A DNA stretch of 64,000 bases from Paraburkholderia ginsengisoli NBRC 100965 (lineage in GTDB: Bacteria; Pseudomonadota; Gammaproteobacteria; Burkholderiales; Burkholderiaceae). The stretch lies in assembly GCF_000739735.1 (NCBI RefSeq), contig NZ_BBJF01000004.1:124001-188000 (forward strand), in the 5' to 3' direction. The position numbers and the translations under genes are program-made. The notes beneath the pieces were generated by a model. The model did no database searches, was not told the origin of the DNA, and worked only from the letters and a program-made list of their open reading frames with translations. Below are positions 55,597 to 64,000 of the stretch, piece after piece. The stretch's first letter is position 1. Each line of letters opens with the position of its first letter.

Positions 55597-57168
55597 ATGG
55601 AATCGACCTCGACCGCGCTGCCCGACGACATCGACGCTTTGAAAGCGTTGCTGCTTGAGCGCGACGCCCAAGTCGCCGACCTGCGGCAGCAGCTCTCGTC
55701 ACGGGCGCTTGAGATCGAGCATCTGAAACTCACGATCGCGAAACTGCGTCGCATGCAGTTCGGCCGGAAATCGGAGAAGCTGGATCGCCAGATCGAACAG
55801 CTCGAATTGCGGCTGGAAGACCTGCAGGCCGACGAAGGCGCCGCCGATGTGGCGATCGCTCCCGAGGCGAAGCGGTCACGCCGCGAGGTTGCGAGCCGCA
55901 AGCCGTTGCCCGATCACCTTGAACGCGAAGAGCGCGTCCATCTGCCTACCGGTGACGACTGCCCCGATTGCGGTGGGCGTCTCAAGCCGTTGGGCGAAGA
56001 CGTCGCGGAGCAACTCGAGTACGTACGGGCGCACTTCCGCGTGATCCGTCACCGCCGTCCGAAGCTGGCCTGCGCGTGCTGCGATCGCATCGTGCAGGCG
56101 GCGGCACCGAGCCGACCGATCGACCACGGCATCCCGGGCCCGGCGCTGCTCGCCCACATCGCCGTGTCGAAGTTCGCTTACCACATCCCATTGCACCGCC
56201 AGGCAGTCATGTATGCGCGCGACGGCGTCGAGATCGACCCCGGCACCATGGGCTACTGGATGGGCAGCATCGCGGGTCTGCTTGCACCGCTGGTCGACGC
56301 CGTGCGCCACTACGCGCTGGCCGGCGGCAAGGTTCACGGGGACGATACGCCGCTGCCGGTGCTGGCGCCAGGCAACGGTCGCACGAAGACGGGACGTCTG
56401 TGGGTCTACGTGCGTGACGATCGGCCGAGCGCTTCCGAAGAGCCGGCAGCAGTCTGGTTCGCCTATACACCCGATCGACGTGGTGAGCATCCTCAACAGC
56501 ATCTCGCACACTTCGCTGGCGTATTGCAGGCCGACGCGTTCGCTGGCTATGCCGAACTGTATCTCGACGGCCTCGTCCAGGAAGCTGCCTGCATGGCGCA
56601 CGCGCGCCGCAAGATCCATGATCTGCACGCGGTGCGTCCCAACGCCGTGACAGAGGAAGCGCTGCGCCGGATCGGCGCACTCTACAAGATCGAAGAGCAG
56701 ATCCGCGGCAAGCCACCTGACGAACGACGTAGCGTGCGCCAGGCGCGAGCGGTGCCGCTGCTCGACGACATGAAGCGGTGGTTCGAAGCGACGCTTGCCA
56801 CGCTCTCTGCAAAATCTGACACGACCAAGGCGATTCGGTACGCGCTGAATCGCTGGCCGGCACTCGTCTACTACTGCAGCGATGGGCGTGCGGAGATCGA
56901 CAACCTGATCGCCGAGCGGGCGCTGCGCGGCGTCGCTCTCGGACGGCGGAACTATCTGTTCGCCGGCGCCGACTCCGGCGGAGAACGTGCCGCCGCGATG
57001 TACAGCCTGATCGGCACGGCACGCCTGAACGGCCTCGATCCCGAGGCGTACCTCGCCTACGTGCTCGAGCGCATCGCCGACCATCCGGCCAACCGCGTCG
57101 ACGAACTGCTCCCGTGGAACGTGGCGCCCTCGCTGCCGGCTACTGCTCGCGTCGAGCCTATCCGGTAG
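55597..57168 (+). CDS. tnpC: IS66 TnpC transposase
   Basis: 523 aa. An N-terminal leucine-zipper-like coiled coil (LKALLLERDAQVADLRQQL) precedes LRRMQFGRKSEKLD, a zinc-binding CPDCGG/CACCD region and the DDE_Tnp_IS66 domain: D in VHGDDTPLPVL, D in LQADAFAGYAELY and E near NLIAERALRG, with the C-terminal YSLIGTARLNGLDPEAYL. Full length and intact. Confidence 0.95.
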   Translation: MESTSTALPDDIDALKALLLERDAQVADLRQQLSSRALEIEHLKLTIAKLRRMQFGRKSEKLDRQIEQLELRLEDLQADEGAADVAIAPEAKRSRREVASRKPLPDHLEREERVHLPTGDDCPDCGGRLKPLGEDVAEQLEYVRAHFRVIRHRRPKLACACCDRIVQAAAPSRPIDHGIPGPALLAHIAVSKFAYHIPLHRQAVMYARDGVEIDPGTMGYWMGSIAGLLAPLVDAVRHYALAGGKVHGDDTPLPVLAPGNGRTKTGRLWVYVRDDRPSASEEPAAVWFAYTPDRRGEHPQQHLAHFAGVLQADAFAGYAELYLDGLVQEAACMAHARRKIHDLHAVRPNAVTEEALRRIGALYKIEEQIRGKPPDERRSVRQARAVPLLDDMKRWFEATLATLSAKSDTTKAIRYALNRWPALVYYCSDGRAEIDNLIAERALRGVALGRRNYLFAGADSGGERAAAMYSLIGTARLNGLDPEAYLAYVLERIADHPANRVDELLPWNVAPSLPATARVEPIR

Positions 57169-57223
57169 CGTCGCGAATCTCTGCCGTCAACGACTTGCGC
57201 TACGGTACTGCTCGGGTGCTTAC

Positions 57224-57231
57224 GCTTGCCT
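57224..57231 (+). repeat. 8-bp target-site duplication of IS66 (right copy)
   Basis: GCTTGCCT, identical to 48618-48625, directly after the IS66 right end. Confidence 0.92.
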
Positions 57232-57640
57232 CATCGCGGCCGAGTTCGTCAAACCGTTCAGGCTCGGCGGCAAGAACGATGCGGCCGATGCCGAGGCGAT
57301 CGCCATCGCGGCCCGCCAGCCAACCATGCAGTCTCGCGTCGTCGACCAGACCAGGCCATGCGGCAAGAAGCCGGTCCGCAGAGCGCGCGATCACCACGCC
57401 AAATTCAGCGAGCAGCCCGCGTGTCCGGTTCAGCAATGCCGTGCGCTCTTCCTGCCAGCCTGCTCGCACACTGTGCCAAGCAAGAATCGCCTGCTGCTCG
57501 ACAGACTTGATTGCAACGAACCGTGGATCAGACAGCTTCACGAACGCGAGGGCTACGACAAGACGCTGATCGCGATCGCCAATAAACACGCCCAAATGCT
57601 GTGGGCGATGCTCGCAAAAGGCGAGCGCTACGCATGCTGA
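57232..57640 (+). pseudogene. IS110-family transposase, 3' part with an internal inversion
   Basis: Plus strand 57232-57325 reads IAAEFVKPFRLGGKNDAADA to AARQPTM. The next ~185 bp (about 57326-57512) carry the continuing protein on the minus strand (RFVAIKSVEQQAILAWHSVR to AAWPGLVDD). From 57513 the plus strand reads the family C-terminus (HEREGYDKTLIAIANKHAQM to GERYAC, stop 57640). The catalytic Ser region is missing. It is thus split, internally inverted and deleted. Confidence 0.78.
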
Positions 57641-57802
57641 GGCGTGGCAGCGTCACCCCATGAATGCACCTTTACGACCTGCACCGACATTACCCGATCA
57701 CTTTGAAACTCAACTACTGCTTGACGCGATAGCAAAACCAGGTTGGACCGAACGGGAGAAGAACCCGACGATTCTGTTGGCGACTCAAAAGCGCATGCCG
57801 GT

Positions 57803-58260
57803 TCACCTCCATGCCTGATCGCCGGTTTTCAAATAGGGCTCTCCTGTGCGGCTTATATCGTGGGCCGCCCATTGCAGGCGGCCTACGTGCGTGGGGTCAG
57901 CACGCAACGCTGACTGCAACGTACTTCGTGCACCCTGAACAAGCAGCGTTCGTAGATATACGTTGCCGCGCAAGCTGATGTGCCCCAGTCGTGTCCTGCC
58001 GCCCGAACTGTGCTGTCGTGGCGTCAGGCCGAGCCAGGCACCAAATTGCCGCCCATTGCGGAAAACCTTTGCGTCAGGGACCGCAGCGGCCAGCGCACTT
58101 GCCGTCACAGGGCCGACGCCAAGGAGTTCGCTGGCACGCCGTGCGACGTCACTGCTGCGAGCCTGAGTGGCAATCTGCCTGTCGCAGCCGGCAAGCCGCG
58201 CATTCGGCGCGACCAGTGTAAAACAGCGGTGGAAGAAAGCGGAGAACTGTTATGGCCGAA
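57803..58260 (-). pseudogene. Second IS110-family transposase, C-terminal fragment
   Basis: Minus-strand reading from about 58260: LAGCDRQIATQARSSDVARR, ASELLGVGPVTASALAAAVP, FGAWLGLTPRQHSSGG and LRGNVYLRTLLVQGAR, to the stop at 57803. It is the transposase_20 domain with its GVGPxTASAL motif. The N-terminal DEDD domain is absent. Opposite in orientation to the IS110 copy just to its left. Confidence 0.8.
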
Positions 58261-58350
58261 CAATCGACCGGGCCACCGGCGTCTGAGCCGCGCAATGGAT
58301 GACATCCACAAACAACCGAGCTCGACTCTCGGGGGAAGTCCTTGCAAACA

Positions 58351-58544
58351 GAATCGGCCATATGAAGACGGACGGAACGCTCGACCGGAACTGGCTAAGA
58401 GGTACGCTCGGCGACGCGATGTACGCGGTGCTGTGCGGCGCCGGTCACAACCTGCGGATGATCCTAAGGAAACTGCGGCTTTTTTGCGCCTTGTTTCTTG
58501 TCGCGATGTTCCTTACTGTTGATCAGATACCGCCCGTCGTCTAA
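58351..58544 (+). pseudogene. IS5-type transposase C-terminal fragment
   Basis: Reads IGHMKTDGTLDRNWLRGTLG, then DAMYAVLCGAGHNLRMILRK. This is the last ~60 residues of an IS5-like DDE transposase, with an altered tail. It abuts the second IS110 fragment on its left. Confidence 0.75.
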
Positions 58545-58545
58545 C

Positions 58546-59017
58546 GCCGACGACGAACAAAACGCTCTGTTCAGGACCGACTACAAAGTGCCGCTGACAC
58601 CGGGAGAGTTCTTTCCCGAACTTGCAAAATTCTTTCTCCATTTCGCCGCTGCCCCTTATCCGCGCGCCGCGCCGGTACTTCGTGTGCTCGCCACAGAATG
58701 CTGGACCAGATCTGCACGACTTGATTGCCAACCCGGTGACGCTGAAGCAGCATTTTTTAGCTGACTGGGTGGCTGGCAAGACTGGCATGAAAAGCCTGGT
58801 AGGTGGCCTGACTCCAGAGGTCCGGACGGTGATGGACCCGTTCGATTTCGCACGGATCGAGAAGTGCCTGGTGCGCAATCTGCTCGCGGGGCACCCGATC
58901 GATTATGCCACTCACTGGAAGGTCTCCCATTTCGCAGTTGAACGCGCGGGCGACCCGACGAAGCCATTGGTTTCGACAGGCGAGCTTGATCTACGTCGAA
59001 AGAGCTTGTCGCGGTGA
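58546..59017 (+). pseudogene. Decayed gene of unknown family
   Basis: The first part reads ADDEQNALFRTDYKVPLTPG, EFFPELAKFF in one frame. From about 58690 another frame reads AGPDLHDLIANPVTLKQHFL, then DFARIEKCLVRNLLAGHPID, ATHWKVSHFAVERAGDPTKP to the stop at 59017. Both have natural-protein character, so a single frameshift in a ~150-aa or larger gene is likely. The 5' end is missing at the IS5-type fragment. No family recognised. Confidence 0.4.
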
Positions 59018-59339
59018 CCGACAAACAGTGCACTGCACAGCCGGCTGCGCCCAAACGCTAACCAGGCGGGAGCGCATTTCAGATTCTTCTGATTCTGGTC
59101 TAATTATTAAGCATAACTAATTTAAGGATGGCGGAAGCCTATCTGAAATGCGACCTGTGCGACGCGATGATGCATCACGCATAGTCAATATGCCGTGAGG
59201 CACTCGCACAAACGTAATCAGACGCGGCCTGTTTTAAGGACTGTGGTGAATTCGCCTCGAATCTGACAATTGTTGACCAACGATCTGTTGCGACGGAGTT
59301 ACATTTAGTTACGAATTCAATAAGTTGTGCATTCAAGAA
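59018..59339 (+). promoter_or_regulatory. Leader/promoter region of the FhaB-like gene
   Basis: 322 bp, AT-richer than its surroundings (ATTATTAAGCATAACTAATT at ~59104; TTGACC at ~59274). No gene seen. A precise -35/-10 pair could not be fixed. Confidence 0.4.
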
Positions 59340-62300
59340 ATGAACAAGATTTTCAGGCTGGTATACAGCCGACGCTGGGGCATGCTGGTAGCTGTTGCAG
59401 AAACCGCGACCGGAACGGGCAAGGCAGATTCGGGTGAGGCCGGCGGTCACCGCCCGGCACGACGCATTTCATTGTTTGCGATGCGCCATGCGGCCTTTGC
59501 CGCGCTCGCGCTGTTTGGCCTTGCGCCGGTGATTTCCGATGCGCAGATCGTACCATCGGGCGCGCACGCGCCGAGCGCTATCAGTACGGCAAATGGCTTG
59601 CCCCAGGTTAACGTGAACAAGCCCTCGGGTGCTGGTGTATCGCTTAACACATATTCACAATTTGACGTAAGCAAAAGCGGCGCGATTCTGAACAATTCGC
59701 CCGTCAATGTGAATACGCAACTCGGGGGCATGATATCCGGCAACCCGAACTACGGAGCGAACGACGCCGCGAAGATTATCGTTAATCAGGTCAACAGCAA
59801 CAACCCCTCGTTATTGAGAGGGTATGTGGAAGTTGCGGGCGCGAAGACCGCCGCTGTCGTCATAGCAAATTCTTCCGGCCTGGTCGTCGACGGCGGCGGC
59901 TTTATCAATACGTCGAAAGGGATTTTAACGACTGGCAATCCGCTGATCGACGGTAGCGGAAACCTGACCGGCTTTAACGTAACGAGTGGCTCGATTACTG
60001 TCCAGGGCGGGGGCCTCAATGCCTCAAATATCGATGAGGTTGACCTTCTGGCGCGTGCCGTACAGGTCAACGCGGCGATCTATGCGAATGCCCTGAACGT
60101 CACAACCGGTTCGAACAATATCGACTATGCGAGCCTGACGCCGACACCGGTCGCAGGTAGCGGAGCGCCCCCCGCCGTCTCTATCGACGTCTCGCAGCTT
60201 GGCGGAATGTATGCGAACCGCATAGTTTTGACGAGCAACGAATACGGCGTCGGTGTGGCAAATGCCGGCACGATTGCCGCGCAGGCTGGCGATCTGACGC
60301 TGACGACTGCGGGGCAACTTGTCCAGTCGGGCACGATGACCGCGACGGGCAACGTCGGCGTCAACGCGGCAAGCGTTCAGAATTCCGGGACCGTCTACGC
60401 GCAGCAGAATACTACCATCGGCTCGACGGGCGCGGTGACCAATAGCGGGACCCTTGCGGCACAACAGAACACCGCCATTAATGCCGGGTCCCTTGCGTCG
60501 ACCGGTATCCTCGGCGCGGGCGTCAATAACGACGGCTCGCTCGGCAACTCGGGCGACCTCAATGTTTCGACGAGCGGGCAGCTCACTGCGACCGGCGAGA
60601 ACGTGGCAGGCGGCAATGCGTCGCTCTCGGGTAGCGGCGTCAATCTCGCGGGGAGCGAGACCGCGGCGAACGGTAACGTCTCGCTCACGGCGAACGCGGG
60701 CGACCTGAACCTCGCGGGCGCGACGACGAGCGCTGGCGGCTCGGTCGTGGCGAATGCAGCGGGTACGCTCGACAATGACAACGGCTCACTGGCGGGCGGT
60801 AGCGTCGCGCTCAACGCAGGCAACCTGTCGAACCAGAACGGTGATATTTCGTCGCAAGGCACGCTCGTCGCGCAGGCATCCGGTCAGATCGCGAACCAGG
60901 GCGGTTCGATGGTCTCGCAGGGCGCGATGCAGGTCAGCGGCGGCGCCATCGCGAACAATCAGGGGACCATGCAAAGCGGTGCCGGTTTGTCGGTGTCGGG
61001 AACATCGCTCGACAATACCGCAGGCCGCATTACGTCACTGAACGGCGACGGCCTCTCGGTCACGACGACAGGCGCGTTGACGAACGCGGCGGGTACGACC
61101 GCAACCGGCGCACAGGGCGGCGTCATCGGCGGCAATGGCACGGTGACGCTGCAAGGCGGGACCGTCGCCAACCACGGCGTCGTGTCTGCGCAGACGAACC
61201 TTCAGGTGACCGGACAATCGGTCGACAACAGCGGCGGCTCGCTCGGCGCGTCGGGCAATACGACGGTGAATGCCGGTTCGAAACTGATCAATAGCGGCGG
61301 CTCGATTACGGCAGGCCAGACGGTCAGCGAGAGCGCGACGACGCTCGACAACAGTTCGGGCACGACGCAGGCCGCGCAGGTCTCGCTCAACGCGACAAAC
61401 CTTGTTAATCACGCGGGCACGATTACGCAAACGGGCAGCGGCCCGATGACCGTCGCGGTGTCGTCCACCCTCGACAATTCGGCGGGCGGCACGATCCAGA
61501 CAAACAGTGCAGACCTTAGCCTCACACCCGCTACGCTCGACAACGACGGCGGGACCATTGTTCACGCAGGCACCGGGACGCTGACGCTCGATGCGGGCAA
61601 CGGCGCAGGATCGATCTCGAACGCGAACGGGACCATCCAGAGCAACGGCAAGGTCGTCGCCGAGGGCAGCTCGTTCAACAATGCGGCGGGCCTCGTTCTC
61701 GGCCAGACGGGCGTGACCGCAACCGTCGGCGGCGCGCTGAACAATACGAACGGCAAACTGCTCTCGAATGCCGATCTGAGCCTCGCGATCGGATCGTTGA
61801 ACAATAACGGCGGCGAGGTCGGCGCGGCTTCGAATGAGACAATCCAGAGCGGATCGATGACCAATAGCGGCGGCTCGATCGTCGCACCGGATCTCGCGCT
61901 CTCGATCGGCTCCACGCTCGACAACAGCGGCGGCGATATCGAGGCGAACCAGCTCGCGCTCGGCGCGACGGACCTCCTCAATCACGGCGGGACGATCACG
62001 CAGTATGGCGCGTCGCCGATGAGCGTCAACGTCAGCAATACGCTCGACAACTCGAACGGCGGCACCCTCCAGACGAACAGCACGGACCTGACGCTTGCCC
62101 CTGCCACGCTCGATAACGACGGCGGCACGATTACGCATGCCGGAACAGGCACGCTGACGATTGCACCGGGTAACGGTGCTGGCTCTATCTCGAACGTTGG
62201 CGGAAAGATCATCACGGCCGGCCAGATTGCGGCGCAGGCCGGGAGTCTGAACAATGCGACCGGCGTATTGGCCGCGCAGGGCAATATCGCGGCGAACGTC

Positions 62301-64000
62301 GCGGGCAATATCAACAATACGCAGGGGGCGGTACGCTCGCTCGGGTCGCTTTCGCTTGCGGGCGGCGGCTCGCTCACGAACACGAACGGCCAGGTCCAGT
62401 CCGGTACGGGCGCAGCGGGCGATACGAGTACGCTCGGCGTTCAGGCCGCCTCCATCGACAACACGAACGGCCTCGTCAGCAACCTCGGGACAGGCAATAC
62501 AACCGTCCAGGGTGGTAGCCAGATCATCAACAGCGGCGGCGTCGTGACGGGCAACGGCAACGTCGCGGTCGATACCGCCGCGCTCTCGAACACGCAGGGC
62601 GGCCAGGTCAGCGGCGCAAGCGTCGACGTCCAGGCGAATACCATCGACAACAGCAGCGGCGTGATTGGCAGTTTCACCGGTCCGACCGGTGACGTTGCGA
62701 TCACGACGACCGGCGCGATCACGAACACGAACGGCCAGATCGGCGCAACCCATAACCTGACCGTCGACGCGGCGACACTGACGGGCGGCGGCGCCTATAG
62801 CGCAGCGAACGACGTCGCGATCAACATTCAGGGCGACTTTGCGCCGACCGCCGGTTTCGCGTTCAACGCCGGTCACGACCTTTCCTTTACGCTCCCCGGC
62901 ACGTTCGCGAATGGCGGCGCGCTTGAGGCGACCGACAATCTCGACATTAACGCGAGCGATATTGCCAACAGTGGCGCGATCATGGCGGGCGGTACGCTGA
63001 CGACGCACTCGAACACGCTGGAGAATACGGGGGCGATCGTTGGTGGTAGCGTCTCGCTCAATGCGACGCAATCCGTCACGAACGTCGGCCCGACTGCGCT
63101 GATCGGCGCGACCGACAGTAACGGCCTGCTCGAAATCCTCGCACCCGATATCGAGAACCGCGACGATACGACCATGACCGATACGCAGGCGACGACCGCG
63201 ATTTATGGTCTCGGCAAGGTCGTGCTGGCAGGCGGCAAGGATGCGAGCGGCAACTATACGAACGCGAATCTGATCCGCAACCAGTCGGCGCTGATCCAGT
63301 CCTCGGGCGACATGGGGTTGTACGCGAACCAGGTCACGAACACGCGGCGCGTGATGACAACTGACGGGGCCTACGTGGAACCGCTCGATGCGAGTTCACC
63401 GTACATCCAGCAGTTCGGCATCAGCTTGTCTGGCTGCGCGGCCGCTAACATGGCGGCATGCGGCCCGGGCAATCCGAAGGTCATGGGCCTCCAGTTCAAT
63501 CCGAATGCCTCTGACTACGATCCCGCCGCCATCGCTGCGGTGCAGGCCCAGCCAGGCGGCATGCCGATCGAGCCGCCGCACGGCGGCCAGTGGAACAGCA
63601 CATACCAGTACACGACCTATACGGGCGTGGCACTCGCGAACCTGATTACGGGCATCAGTCCACAGGCGCAGATCATCGCCGGAGGCAACCTCGATGCGTC
63701 GAACGTCGGCACGTTCCAGAACTACTGGAGCGCCGTTGCTGCGGCTGGCAACATCGCCGCACCCGTGTTGCTCGACCAGAATAGCTGGCGCGGGCAGCTT
63801 GCGCCCGGCGTGCAGGTGACCTATTCCGGCCAGTATCACTACGACAACTACGACAACACCGAATACAACTGGCAACTGCCGTTCGGCAATGCCACCTTCG
63901 TGACCTCCAATCCGGGCGGCTACCAGGTCGCGCCGGCTGACATCCGCACCTATGCGTTGCCCAGCTACGAGTCGACCTTCGTCGCGGGCGGCACGCTGTC
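59340..64000 (+). CDS. FhaB/CdiA-type filamentous haemagglutinin exoprotein, N-terminal part
   Basis: ATG at 59340; the frame is open for 1553 codons to the window end, so the 3' part is missing. The N-terminus is an extended signal peptide region (MNKIFRLVYSRRWGMLVAVA, ETATGTGK), then a hydrophobic core and likely cleavage near ISDAQ (residue ~68). The TPS secretion domain follows: ANGLPQVNVNKPSGAGVSLN, TYSQFDVSKSGAILNNS, GNPNYG. From ~250 residues on there are many LDNSGG/LxNxxG beta-helix repeats (fil_haemagg type). Secretion would need an FhaC/CdiB partner, not seen in the window. Whether the C-terminus bears a toxin (CdiA) or adhesin cannot be told. Confidence 0.93.
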   Translation, partial: MNKIFRLVYSRRWGMLVAVAETATGTGKADSGEAGGHRPARRISLFAMRHAAFAALALFGLAPVISDAQIVPSGAHAPSAISTANGLPQVNVNKPSGAGVSLNTYSQFDVSKSGAILNNSPVNVNTQLGGMISGNPNYGANDAAKIIVNQVNSNNPSLLRGYVEVAGAKTAAVVIANSSGLVVDGGGFINTSKGILTTGNPLIDGSGNLTGFNVTSGSITVQGGGLNASNIDEVDLLARAVQVNAAIYANALNVTTGSNNIDYASLTPTPVAGSGAPPAVSIDVSQLGGMYANRIVLTSNEYGVGVANAGTIAAQAGDLTLTTAGQLVQSGTMTATGNVGVNAASVQNSGTVYAQQNTTIGSTGAVTNSGTLAAQQNTAINAGSLASTGILGAGVNNDGSLGNSGDLNVSTSGQLTATGENVAGGNASLSGSGVNLAGSETAANGNVSLTANAGDLNLAGATTSAGGSVVANAAGTLDNDNGSLAGGSVALNAGNLSNQNGDISSQGTLVAQASGQIANQGGSMVSQGAMQVSGGAIANNQGTMQSGAGLSVSGTSLDNTAGRITSLNGDGLSVTTTGALTNAAGTTATGAQGGVIGGNGTVTLQGGTVANHGVVSAQTNLQVTGQSVDNSGGSLGASGNTTVNAGSKLINSGGSITAGQTVSESATTLDNSSGTTQAAQVSLNATNLVNHAGTITQTGSGPMTVAVSSTLDNSAGGTIQTNSADLSLTPATLDNDGGTIVHAGTGTLTLDAGNGAGSISNANGTIQSNGKVVAEGSSFNNAAGLVLGQTGVTATVGGALNNTNGKLLSNADLSLAIGSLNNNGGEVGAASNETIQSGSMTNSGGSIVAPDLALSIGSTLDNSGGDIEANQLALGATDLLNHGGTITQYGASPMSVNVSNTLDNSNGGTLQTNSTDLTLAPATLDNDGGTITHAGTGTLTIAPGNGAGSISNVGGKIITAGQIAAQAGSLNNATGVLAAQGNIAANVAGNINNTQGAVRSLGSLSLAGGGSLTNTNGQVQSGTGAAGDTSTLGVQAASIDNTNGLVSNLGTGNTTVQGGSQIINSGGVVTGNGNVAVDTAALSNTQGGQVSGASVDVQANTIDNSSGVIGSFTGPTGDVAITTTGAITNTNGQIGATHNLTVDAATLTGGGAYSAANDVAINIQGDFAPTAGFAFNAGHDLSFTLPGTFANGGALEATDNLDINASDIANSGAIMAGGTLTTHSNTLENTGAIVGGSVSLNATQSVTNVGPTALIGATDSNGLLEILAPDIENRDDTTMTDTQATTAIYGLGKVVLAGGKDASGNYTNANLIRNQSALIQSSGDMGLYANQVTNTRRVMTTDGAYVEPLDASSPYIQQFGISLSGCAAANMAACGPGNPKVMGLQFNPNASDYDPAAIAAVQAQPGGMPIEPPHGGQWNSTYQYTTYTGVALANLITGISPQAQIIAGGNLDASNVGTFQNYWSAVAAAGNIAAPVLLDQNSWRGQLAPGVQVTYSGQYHYDNYDNTEYNWQLPFGNATFVTSNPGGYQVAPADIRTYALPSYESTFVAGGTL

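Larger units (their letters stand above)
48626..57223 (+). mobile_element. IS66-family element, interrupted by a 6.1-kb insertion
   Basis: The ends are GTAAGCAC (48626-48633) and GTGCTTAC (57216-57223), an 8-bp perfect inverted repeat with further imperfect matching inside. Flanks are an 8-bp direct repeat. It encodes tnpA, tnpB and tnpC in order. Removing the 6,079-bp insertion and one copy of its 6-bp duplication leaves about 2.5 kb, a normal IS66 size. It sits inside an IS110 transposase gene. Confidence 0.92.

Noticed and set aside
57660..57818. 52-codon plus-strand frame MNAPLRPAPTLPDHFETQLL
   Set aside because: It overlaps the end of the second IS110 fragment, has no family features and lies in IS debris.
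61035..63071. A 678-codon open frame on the minus strand inside the FhaB-like gene, rich in Arg/Ala
   Set aside because: It is antisense to a clearly coding TPS exoprotein with repeat domains. The composition is what GC-rich codon use gives on the opposite strand, and no family features are seen.
59900..63200. Regular short repeats in the FhaB-like gene considered as a CRISPR or satellite array
   Set aside because: The periodicity is that of coding beta-helix repeats (LDNSGG and similar) with degenerate DNA, not identical repeats with unique spacers.

Overview
The window is GC-rich chromosomal DNA of a Burkholderiales bacterium, most likely Paraburkholderia or Burkholderia. The first third carries the gene order and protein types of that lineage's main chromosome. 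No organism name can be read from the sequence itself.

1-21.5 kb is a conserved housekeeping core: an Ala-rich lipoprotein, a RoxA-like ribosomal-protein oxygenase divergent from a SlyD-like isomerase, mutS with a downstream metallophosphoesterase-like gene, lplT, suhB, trmJ, cysE, lpxH, two cyclophilins (ppiB, ppiA), a TPR protein, cysS, an AlkA-like glycosylase, accA, tilS, lysC and a tRNA-Ser(GCT) with a clear promoter and terminator.

21.5-28.2 kb, just after the tRNA, is accessory DNA. It has a phage-type hypothetical gene, an IS110 fragment, an IS3-family transposase and a tightly overlapping minus-strand operon of three unrecognised proteins (330, 370 and 227 aa). A fourth membrane-protein gene of the operon is frameshifted and cut by the IS3 element. 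The operon looks like a candidate defence or conflict system.

28.8-44.0 kb is a compact minus-strand biosynthetic cluster. It encodes a Sfp-type phosphopantetheinyl transferase, a TsdA-like dihaem cytochrome c, methylmalonyl-CoA mutase and epimerase, a hybrid A-PCP-KS-AT-PCP protein, a Cy-like/A(Cys)/PCP/TE protein, a CcdA-like membrane protein and a periplasmic thioredoxin. A divergent OmpR-type two-component system (44.3-46.3 kb) may control it. The proteins predict a short acyl-ketide-cysteine product, with a thiol/disulfide handling set beside it.

46.4-59.0 kb is a graveyard of gene fragments (methyltransferase, argC, several IS types) around a nested set of mobile elements. An IS110 transposase is split by an IS66 (8-bp target duplication). 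The IS66 tnpB is split by a 6.1-kb insertion (6-bp duplication) that contains a recombinase-in-trio (RIT) element followed by an IS91-like element. From 59.3 kb to the window end runs the start of a very large FhaB/CdiA-type two-partner-secretion exoprotein, which continues past the window.
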